DNA of 23,062 bases, taken from Plantago elongata (lineage: Eukaryota > Streptophyta > Magnoliopsida > Lamiales > Plantaginaceae). The DNA lies in NCBI GenBank assembly GCA_036897095.1, contig JAYMSP010002653.1, positions 1 through 23,062 on the forward strand. The letters run 5' to 3'. The notes beneath the pieces were generated by a model. That model had not been told where the DNA came from and ran no database searches. It worked only from the letters and a program-made list of their open reading frames with translations. The position numbers and the translations under genes were made by a program. Below are positions 1 through 8,600 of the stretch, piece after piece (the stretch's first letter is position 1; each line of letters opens with the position of its first letter).

Positions 1-33
1 ATTTAATACACCGGGATTTCAATTCAGGGTCAT

Positions 34-130
34 TTTTTTTTTTTTTTTTTTGAAACGGCTAAAGGATGACTCGAACCCCCGACCTATAGGTTGGAGGTGA
101 AGCGTCTTACCAACTGAGCTACGCTTTGTT
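34..130 (-). mobile_element. tRNA-derived SINE in last visible intron of the WD40 gene
   Basis: Read on the minus strand, the element begins near 130 with a Pol III A-box-like TAGCTCAGTTGGTAAGAC. It has a B-box-like GGTTCGAGTCATCC and ends in a run of about 17-18 A (the poly-T at 34-50). Imperfect direct repeats flank it: minus-strand ATGACCGGAACTGA (132-145) before it and ATGACCCTGAATTGA (19-33) after it. That matches target-site duplication by LINE-type retrotransposition. At under 100 bp it is short for a plant SINE, so it may be a minimal or truncated family. It is not a functional tRNA, because the acceptor and T stems pair poorly. Confidence 0.75.
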
Positions 131-283
131 GTCAGTTCCGGTCATTGTTGAGCTATTGATTCCTCATTTAATTAGTGTATTGAGGCTAAAATACTGAGGT
201 TTACACATATGTGTGCTGCCTAGTGCCTACCTGCATATGCATGATTACATAATTTCATTAAGGTTGGAGGGATGAAGATAAAC

Positions 284-3200
284 CTTGCTAAATCCAAGCC
301 AGTTCGAGTCGCCTTTAAATGAAAATGCTTTCTTGCTTTTACTCCATTGTCCACATACTACCTGCGAAATCGAGCTATTAGTGTACATTGGTTAAAAAGT
401 AGTATGTCCTTATTAAGAGAGCTACTAGGACTTTCTTCTCAAGCTGACAACAAAAGACCAAAGTTCTAAGACACAATACAGCTCCAGTTAAAATAAAATT
501 GCGAACTGACACAATTATAGAAACTTTTGTGAGATTAAACGCAAGGCAAACCCCAATTAATCTAAACCATATTTCCGAACACAAAACATGGATGCAAAAA
601 TGAGCATATAATCCCATTAGAATAAAGGAAGGAAAAAAAAGGTTAAACCAACAGACTTTTGGACATAACAAAGAAAATGGCCAATTTGAGGCTTAAAATT
701 CAGGAAAAGTTACCTCAGACAATTATAACAACAAGTTACTCTTTCTAGATTCTAGTGATAAAAATCAATAGTGTTGCTGAAAATGTGAGCCCGGAAAAAT
801 GAATAGAGTAAATTTGGCCAATGGATGTTTATGTATAAGTGTATTCACGATAAAACTCTGCCTAACTGCAAAGCCACTTGGGGCCCTGGTGATAAAGGTA
901 CAATATCCATAGGTAAAACACTATAACCAAGGACAAACGCGAATAAGAAATAATAAGTGTGGTTTATACTTTATAGGTGATAGCATGTAACAAAATAATG
1001 ATAGAAGAGCCTAATAAACATTTAATTTACATGGCACATCCATCACAAAGCGTCAGCTAAAATCAGCAAATTTAATGGGATAAATTATCACGTTAGTGTT
1101 CACCTCATAGTCAACTCCTTGCACATAGATAAAATCAGGATCAACTGATGAAAATGTAAGCCCAGTTATCTGCAATACAAGAGAGACAATGCTAAGGGAA
1201 AAAGGAGACGCCCGGAGCAATATATGTGATACAGAGAAGTGCATATAAAAAGAATAAAAGAAGTAGAGTACACTATACACCAGTGACCAGTGTCAAATAG
1301 CATTAGATATGTCTTGGTGCTCAGGTAAGTACTAGAGAAGTCTTAATACAAGTGAAACTACTGTCAAAATCATTGAACATCTTGTAGTCTCCCAAGATAA
1401 GAAATTACTCAATCAACAAAATTCAGAAACTCTGACTCAAAGGATAACTGACCTCATATTTTGAGCAGCCCGACCATCTAGACAATGCTGACCATCTGCA
1501 TTTAATTAAGTACGATGCATAAGTGAGTGAAATATCATCTAAACCACTGAGTACTGTAAACCACCAAATAAATCATAGAGATAAAAATATAGCATCAGGG
1601 AGTGCAGGCAAGACAACGGACCTGCGAGGATCATAAACAGTTACAGTGCGATCTCCTCCACCAATAGCAACATTACCAGATGATGATGTAGCCACTGCAT
1701 ATAACATTTCCCCGACAGATCCCATTATTGTATGCACACAACCCCCATTCTCTTTCACTCTTAGGTCCCATACACTAAGCTGATAAGAAGATTCGAACAC
1801 ATTAGTTGTCATGCGTTAATTGCAATGTAGTAAACAGTTACTGAAGTAGAGATCATCGCGGGGAAGAATCAATTTGGATACCTGAGAACCTTCTGTTACG
1901 GCGAGCACTGAGCTTCTAGCCCCATCAAATTTGTCCATAAAAGTTAATGAAGATGGATACCACATTCTGTAAATCGACTTCAGTGTCATTGGTGCATAAA
2001 AGAACATATGTATCTGAACTTGATTTTTTTTTTTAAATTGCAATAGGTTCCATCAGAAACAGTTTTTAACTCAGAGGAAGCTTCTTTTTTTGTTTTGTTT
2101 TGTGAGAAGTTAATAAAACAGCACATTATAACTCACAGGAGATGGAGGCATTTGACAGACTTATGAGTTCATTGCAATTGTTGGATGCATTCTTAACAAA
2201 AGATATCAAAATACATATATACAAAGTTGGAACCATTCATCCTGTCATGTAACTCATGAAGTGCACATATAATGAATGCTGTTTTATTACATAAGTATAA
2301 TGTAAAACACGTTTACTGCTTCTCCGAGGTTCTGCTTATTACCAAGATAAAGTGTGACTTATGGTGACAGATGGCAAAAGAAGAGAGAACTGTCCTAGTA
2401 GTATAGGTGTTGAGATCTCACGTGCGTAAAGTTCGAAGATGAATATCTTGATCATAAATATCAATACTCTTGCCGAAGCTGTGCGCTACAGCTGCCTGAG
2501 AAAAAAAGGTCAGCTGTTCAACAGACAATCCGTGTATATTCTTACAGATATTTAAATAAAAAGCTGAACAGAAACAGAACCAAAAGCAGCTGGGACAGAA
2601 AGAAATAGAAGCAATTTAATTTGTGAAGATGTGTACTGTTTCATCTCCCACCCAAGAATAGAAATGAAGCAATAAACAAGAGAAATAACAATAGCATAAA
2701 TAACAAAAACAGCTAATGGAAGTTGTACATACAGAAACATACTTTGAGGGATATAAATATGAGAAAAGAGTGATAAAGATCTGCATAGATGTAGAACAGG
2801 TCCAGTTGTCTAATACAGGCTACGTACCATTGTGACCTGATCTGGATTAAAGCAAAGGCCTGCCCAACCGCCTTCTCCAACACCATAATCTCGAGGGGAT
2901 ACTGAATATGTTAATCCATCTGAATCTGGAACAAGAGGTGCCTTTTATCATGTGATAAATATGCTGTAACAGAAAACAAAGGAAGGAAAATATAAAGAAT
3001 AGAGGTAACATGGATGACATTCCAAAGTGTGAAAACTGAGATTCTACAGCTGAACACCACAGAGGCAGATAACAATGGCTCAGGTTCATCAGAATCAGAA
3101 TCATAAAAAAGGTGATAGATACTAAAAATGTTAATCCATATGGATTAATAGGTGCTTTTAATCATATGGCAAAGAGGCTGTAACGGAGAACAAAAGAAAG

Positions 3201-4679
3201 GAAAATATAAAGAATAGAGGTAAGATGGATGAGATTCGGAAATGTAGGAAACGAAGATTCTACAACTGCATACCAGAGGCAAAAAACAATGGCTCAGGTC
3301 CATCAGATTCATAAAAAAGGTGCATCTACAGATTCCTACTGATTTCAGACAGGACATGGCATGGAGAACCAGTAACTAAATAAAAGTAAAACGGAAGAAC
3401 CCACATCTAGAAATGTAGTAATTGGTTTTATAAGAGACATGCCTGTACTGCAAGAAGCCAAGTTAGAAACAATGAGGTGGCCATAGGAGTCGACACTTCC
3501 CAAGATTGAGCAGCCCGTACCTAGAGATGTCGTAACACATCAAATATTAATAAAAAATGTATATACACTCAAATAAAAGTCAGTAGGCTTGTGTTGTTAA
3601 GTATTACTACAATATATGCATGCACATGAACGGCCATTTACGCTTTACCATGCATGTCTATGATTTAACTTCAGAAATGATCAATCAAGCCAAATGAGCT
3701 TAGCATGAATGTGCAGAAAACTCATCTTCATTGAATTGTAATATAGGTTTCTTAGAGAACGAAAGATATTCTGATGCTGCACTATATGTATAACAGACAA
3801 CCATTTGGAAACATGGAAAAATAATATTTCATCCTCGGCTTGACAAATGAATCACTGAAAGATATGGTCGGAGTATCTGCAAGGATTTAAAGAAGCATCT
3901 CACCTTCACTCCGAGCAAGAGCAATACTTTGAACTTCCGATCTATGAGGACAGTGATTAACCATTGATGAATCCAATACCTTCATTTGATACCTCAGTTA
4001 ATCAGCTGAAAGTCTGAATCAATTAATCAGTCGTAACAAACAAAACCACTTCAATTCATAATAGAAAGAAAAGAAAAACCTGAGTTTTTTGCGGGATTAG
4101 AAGACTCTCTTTTCCCTGATAAACTAACGGACCCTTCATCGAAATCTGAGATAATATCAGACAAATTCTAAGTTCAGAGCATGCCCGTACACACAAGATA
4201 ACCATACATTGCTATGCTGAGTAAAAAGCCTAATTCATAATCTTCAACATGATTCTAGACGGTTTAAAGGTATCAACTTTCCTCAATATACTAGTACAAG
4301 AGAGCCAGTTTGCAGCAAAGTTCAAGAAAACAATTTCATAAGCAGATAAACCTAAACAAGAAACTAAATATACACAAACATTAATCTTGGACTTGACGCG
4401 AAGTAATATGAGAAACTATACTTGAATTTTGTAAATGCGGGAGCCTGAAGCAATGTAAACCCAGCAAGAAGAAGAATCTTCATTAGCCTGCACAACAAAA
4501 TAATAATAATTTTTTAAATAGAAAATCATAAAGATCGAACTTTAATCTTTGTAAAGAAAGCTACAAGAATCTGAAAGTACATGAATGGCGAGACGGGTAG
4601 ATTGGAGGTTTCCCGGAGATGGGTTGGGAATGAGGGATTCAGGAACATGCGCTTTCTTCAACCTCTTCGCTTCCAGCAT
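284..4679 (-). CDS. WD40-repeat (transducin family) protein, 3' end outside window
   Basis: Twelve coding exons on the minus strand can be joined in frame: 4581-4679, 4422-4487, 4080-4145, 3904-3979, 3443-3520, 2828-2925, 2422-2495, 1882-1966, 1622-1779, 1453-1495, 1104-1169 and 284-361. They total 987 nt, or 329 residues. The start is the ATG at 4679 (MLEAKRLKKAHVPESL); no ATG precedes it in the roughly 120-nt leader. Blade-like strands ending in SIDIYDQD, LSVWDLR and VTVYDPRR are typical WD40 repeats of a beta-propeller scaffold. The last visible exon encodes VVCGQWSKSKKAFSFKGDSN and ends at a GTTTAT donor. No plausible following exon or stop lies between 1 and 283, so the C-terminus is beyond the left edge. 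All introns look GT-AG except intron 5, whose donor is ambiguous (GC at 3442, or GT at 3448). From memory I recognise a conserved plant WD40 family, but I cannot assign a function or symbol. Confident in the class, less so in each border. Confidence 0.85.
2898..3322. repeat. Tandem duplication (about 220 bp) spanning part of exon 6 and intron 5 of the WD40 gene
   Basis: Copy 1 covers about 2898-3113 and copy 2 about 3118-3322. Shared blocks appear in the same order: GATACT..ATGTTAATCCAT, GGAAAATATAAAGAATAGAG, AACAATGGCTCAGG and CATAAAAAAGGTG. Copy 1 holds the first 28 coding bases of exon 6 and its working acceptor. Copy 2, upstream in the transcript, has lost the acceptor segment and diverged throughout. 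It is therefore an old, non-coding ghost of the exon boundary inside intron 5. Confidence 0.8.
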
Positions 4680-5000
4680 TTTTCAATAAAGCTCAGATTT
4701 CTTTCTTGTTTTCTAGCTCAGCTCAAACAATTGTAGTAATCAATTCAATACCAGAAGAAGAAGAAGAAACTGAGTCCAGCTATGGTGTGGCGGCAATAGC
4801 AACTGCAAGCTCTATTCTTGAGAATTTGGGAGGCAAAAAGTGAATGAAAGGAGCATGAAAGGTTTGGTTTGAAAGGGCCATTTAGTAAATATCAGAAAGT
4901 ACCATTCCAAATCTTTAATTTTATAAAACTTGTAGTATAGCCTTATTTCTCCTATATACTAGCAAAAGTACCAATTTTTCTCACCAGAATTAGGTTTTCA
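4680..5000. promoter_or_regulatory. Divergent promoter region between the WD40 and RZ-1A-like genes
   Basis: The two genes are transcribed away from each other with start codons about 1.7 kb apart. Most of that gap is the 5' UTR intron of the RZ-1A-like gene, so the shared non-transcribed stretch is probably only about 200 bp (roughly 4800-4985). A TATATA at 4953-4958 is a candidate TATA box for the plus-strand gene. A GAA repeat at about 4753-4769 (CTT on the transcript) lies in the WD40 leader. Transcription start sites are inferred, not seen. Confidence 0.5.
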
Positions 5001-5078
5001 GTACTCAACTCGAGCTGAGAAGAATCTGCTTCTGCTGCTTATCGCACCTTTGCGCAGCCATATATTCGGGTTTTGCAG
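4985..5078 (+). other. Probable 5' UTR exon of the RZ-1A-like gene, followed by a 1300-nt leader intron (5079-6378)
   Basis: The coding exon is preceded at 6378 by a clear acceptor (TTTGCACAG|GATAACATGG), so the leader must be spliced. The best upstream donor is TTTTGCAG|GTTCAA at 5078/5079, 26-30 bp beyond a small exon that follows a TATA-like motif at 4953. The exon has no ATG. The intron is T-rich with no coding content; it holds two copies of a 16-bp word (GTTGAATGCACCCATT) at 5794-5809 and 5847-5862. The exon start is approximate. Confidence 0.5.
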
Positions 5079-6384
5079 GTTCAATTTCTTTGATATTTAT
5101 TGATGATACTTTAGCTCTTGTACATGTTTTCCTGTTTTATTCTTTTGGTCAATTGAAGATATTGCAAAACTTGTTCTACTCTCTTCGAATTGATTATGTC
5201 TTGTGATTTTTGCTGTTCTGTGAAGTTTGCCGTATGTTCTTTTGATCTTTTTGCCCCTTGTTTATGCGTATTGTAATTAAATTAGACAGCTTTGGTTCTC
5301 CATAGTATTCGTAATTCAACCGCCGGTAGTTACTTGTGATTGGTCTTTTTTCTTTCTGATGATGATGACCGTGTTTGTAACTAGATTGAAAGTTTGTCAT
5401 CCGTCTTGGACCTTTTCGTAGTAGTACTATGATATTTCGGTTTATCCACTTAGGTCAATCATGATTGAAGGCTTGATTGTTTTCCTCGTGCCGTAGATTT
5501 AATAAAGTAATTAACTTTTAGCTGTAATTACCAAACAAGTCATCAACCTTTGCCTATGAATTATGCTCAAGCGTGATTGCCTATGAGAGGCTAATGTGAA
5601 AAACATGCTAAGTTTGTTATCCCCTAGCTTGCAATTTGATTGATTAGTGAAAGGAGATATCTTTGACCTTATTGTTAAGTGTTGCCCCATTATGATGGTA
5701 CATGCCTTTATTATAAGGCACCGTCATTTTTATCTATTGATCTTCGTATCACCAAAGTCTTTAGCCCATTGTCTGGTTTAAAGAGTACTTGTGGTTGAAT
5801 GCACCCATTCAGTATGTGACGTGCATGTTATGTCTTCCTGGCGTTTGTTGAATGCACCCATTTTCTAATTTATTGGCTATATTGTGTTTGTTTTGCCTAC
5901 TAATTAAGTCTTACATGTATTATAAATTTCATTAGTACATCGATGGGTTCTATGAAACTAATACACTATAATGCTACGTGACTTCGAGAAAAGAAAGAAA
6001 AGTTAGGGCCTTAGTTGGACACTGGGCTTTATAAATACAGGGGAACACAAACTTTTATTCTAGTACAGATATTTAGGACAAATTATGTGTACATGCTAAA
6101 GGTTGATTGTCAATTCCATTTTTTTTACTTTTAAACAGCTAGATTCACCACCCTTATAAGTGTTAAGATTTTGAGGCGTGTTAAGGAAAGGTTTCAGAAC
6201 ATAGGGGGCCTGTGCTCCTACTTTTTCGGTGGTAAAAGTATCTTCACATCTTATTTTTGGAACTTGATATGTTAGGATAGGTTAGAAGCAAGTGTCTTCT
6301 ATGTAGCTAATTTGATTACGCTTAATCTTTTCAAGGGCATGCTGTCAGTTTATGTTGCTCATTTGTCTGTTTGCACAGGATAAC

Positions 6385-7647
6385 ATGGCTAGCCAGGATG
6401 AGTTTCGCTGCTTTATTGGGAACCTATCATGGTCAACATCAGATAGAAGTTTGAAACAAGCATTTGAAAAGTTTGGCCCTCTTGTAGATGCAAAGGTACT
6501 GCGGCGAAGCAATCTGAGTTATATTATTACTTCTTAGAATATATGGTTTATACTTCATCTATATGTCATAACATTACACCTGCTCTTATTTCTTCAATTG
6601 ATTTGGTCTCTTTAAGTTCTATCTTGCAGTAAAAGATCGTTGCTCGTTACATAAGTTCTTGGGGCCTCTTTGCATTTCGTATTGAGAATCATCTCATGTA
6701 TTTAAGAGTTTTCTGTGATCATCGTCGAGTGGCCTTCTCTTGGCCTGAATTAAATATGTTCCTCTTGAGTGCTGGTGCAGGAAATTGGGATTGTTTTCTC
6801 TGTTCTTGCCAGAAATTAAGTACTAGTTGATTAAATGTTCTGTCCGAGTGGAAGAAAAGCAAGTGTATAAGTGGTACTATGGTTCGTGATGACCAAATTG
6901 AATGTTTTTCATAGCCAAAGTTTGACGTTCATCTATGTTTGAAAAGAGGTTGTGTTCTCAAAGATTATTATGTTCAGTGAATTGGGTTGTGAGTAAGATG
7001 AGGTGACATTGCACTATAAGGTGTATCCTTCTCTTACATTATGGATCACTCGGAAATTTTCTTCTGGTTCTTATAAATACTGATCTCTTACAGATTCGTT
7101 GTTCAAATCTCAGGTTGTTTTGGATAAGTTTAGTGGCCGCTCTCGTGGTTTTGGATTTGTTTCTTTTGAGGATGAGAAAGCTTTGGAAGAAGCTATAGAC
7201 GCAATGAATGGAATGGACTTGGATGGACGTGCCATTACTGTTGATAAAGCTCAGCCTAACCAAGGTGGGAGAGACCGAGATGGTGACCGAGACCATGATC
7301 GTGATAGAGGACGTGACCGTGATAGGGGTAGTAGGGGCCGTGACTTTGGTGGTGGTGGTGGTGGTGGTGGTGGACGGGGATCTGGTGGTGACTGTTACAA
7401 ATGTGGCAAGCCTGGTCATTTTGCTAGGGAATGCCCATCCGGAGATGGGGCAAGAGGAGGAGGAGTTAGGTACGGTGGAAGGGAGGACAGATATGGAGGT
7501 GGTGGTAATCGCCATGGACCTGAGCGCAATGGTGATAGGTATAGTTCACGCAGTAGAGACTCTGGCAGTCGCGGTGGATCTGGGAGCGATAAGTATAGCC
7601 GTGATAGGTCTGGACCTTATGAACGTCCATCTGGTGGTTACCGTTAA
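6385..7647 (+). CDS. RZ-1A: RZ-1A-like glycine-rich RNA-binding protein with RRM and CCHC zinc knuckle
   Basis: Two coding exons, 6385-6495 and 7114-7647, join in phase 0 to give 214 residues. An N-terminal RRM (about 7-84) has RNP2 CFIGNL (9-14) and RNP1 RGFGFVSF (48-55). A DR/RG-rich linker follows (about 88-115), then a (GGT)8-encoded polyglycine run, a CCHC knuckle (Cys131, Cys134, His139, Cys144) and an Arg/Gly/Ser-rich tail. This order defines the plant RZ-1 class, nuclear proteins linked to cold response, RNA chaperone activity and splicing. Motifs such as [16 protein letters not shown] and MNGMDLDGR match RZ-1A rather than RZ-1B/C, from memory. The intron falls right after the first half of the RRM (VDAK|VVLD). 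A retained intron would stop after 13 extra codons, truncating the RRM. The stop lies 3 nt before a donor (ACAG|GTATGA), so the 3' UTR is probably spliced too. Confidence 0.93.
7348..7374 (+). repeat. (GGT)8 trinucleotide repeat encoding polyglycine
   Basis: Eight perfect GGT codons and one GGA sit within coding exon 2 of the RZ-1A-like gene, encoding nine glycines between the DR-rich linker and the zinc knuckle. Length changes here would stay in frame, so this is a plausible polymorphic site. Confidence 0.9.
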
Positions 7648-8400
7648 CAGGTATGAAACTATTTTCGTATTGCGTGAGATATCCTTTTGGGCATACTCCC
7701 TCCATTCTTTTACAAACAGTCCTTCTCATTCTCCAAATATGGCGGTTTTTTTTAAAACATTCACTTCCTTTTTTTGGAAACCATCTATGTTCTCTTCAAC
7801 TTAAAATCACTATGCTTAGATATAATTTATACTACACTTCAGTTCAGTTTAGTAAATTTTAGTTGAAGAGAACAGAGCCTTATTATTAGTTACACTCTTT
7901 TATAGACTTATACTTTCTTTATTATCCAACCTACTTCTGTCATTCACCGGCTTTCTCAATATAAAGTCTCCACAAATCATTTTGTATTATCACATCTTAA
8001 ACTTCGCGTCACTTACAAAGTGAATGTTTTTGGGAAAAAATAGAGGGGGTATAGCATTCAAAACTAACCGTTCGCCCTATATGCGATTGTAAATCCTTGT
8101 TTTCTGATTTTCTCCATGGTTGGGAACTGACATTAGTTGCTTCATTTCAGCCTTTGAGCCCCTCTGTCCAAGGTGTTTGATGAGCGGTGTTTATGAAGAT
8201 CACAGGGAACTCAACTTTTGTATCACTCCTCCAGCTTATGATCTTTTTAAGATGAGGCTTTATATCATGAAATATTAAACGGATACTGTGTTAGACCTTT
8301 CCTTAAGTTTGCTGAACCACATTCTTGGTCTTTTATTTGTGTTTAGTTGGGGATAAGCTTTTTACATTTTGGATAATTCAATAGCTTCTTGTGTGATGTT
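7648..8400 (+). other. 3' UTR of the RZ-1A-like gene with a 500-nt intron (7651-8150)
   Basis: Three bases after the stop is a donor (TTAACAG|GTATGA), and CATTTCAG|CCTTTG at 8150 is a good acceptor. A spliced 3' UTR would continue from 8151 for roughly 150-300 nt. The AATATTAAA near 8270 is a weak polyadenylation-signal candidate. The 3' end is a guess. With the exon junction only 3 nt past the stop, splicing here would not be expected to trigger nonsense-mediated decay. Confidence 0.5.
7696..8049. mobile_element. Stowaway-like MITE (Tc1/mariner type) inside the 3' UTR intron
   Basis: The left end is TA|CTCCCTCCATTCTTTT and the right end, reverse complemented, is TA|CCCCCTCTATTTTTT. This fits the Stowaway terminal consensus CTCCCTCC with a TA target duplication at 7694-7695 and 8050-8051. 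The 354-bp span is AT-rich with no coding content, as expected for a non-autonomous element. It holds a 14-bp perfect inverted repeat (TGTTCTCTTCAACT at 7788-7801, its complement at 7861-7874), either internal structure or a nested foldback. Confidence 0.7.
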
Positions 8401-8483
8401 TGTTGCTTAGCCTTTTCGGTACTGTCTAGCTTTGTTGCGTGATGTTTAATATCATTCAAGGAACTGAAAGTGGGCTATCAACG

Positions 8484-8600
8484 ATAATGTTTAGCTCAGT
8501 TGGTAATACATTCCTCAATAATAAGGGATTTGAGGCCTCACGGGGTAAATGGGGAGCCATTATTGACGATCTCCGACTCTTTCTTTACGTCCCGTCCAAT
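8484..8600 (+). mobile_element. Degenerate tRNA-derived SINE-like sequence
   Basis: TTTAGCTCAGTTGGTAATAC at 8490-8509 is a good Pol III A-box and D-arm. About 20 bp on, GGGATTTGAGGCCTCAC resembles a decayed B-box (GGTTCGAGTCC). The tRNA-like head is followed by an unrelated body. No clear poly(A) tail or target duplication was found, so both ends are approximate. It is on the opposite strand from the SINE at 34-130 and is probably a different family. Confidence 0.5.

Noticed and set aside
52..128. A functional tRNA gene on the minus strand
   Set aside because: The acceptor arms do not pair, the T stem has mismatches, and a poly(A) tract plus flanking duplications point to a SINE.
7039..7515. 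Long antisense ORF (158 codons) opposite the RZ-1A-like exon
   Set aside because: The Thr/Ser-rich low-complexity product mirrors the Gly/Arg/Asp-rich coding strand; it is a shadow.
7208..7804. 198-codon plus-strand ORF overlapping the RZ-1A-like exon
   Set aside because: It is the +1 shadow of the Gly/Arg/Asp repeat region and has no recognisable domain.
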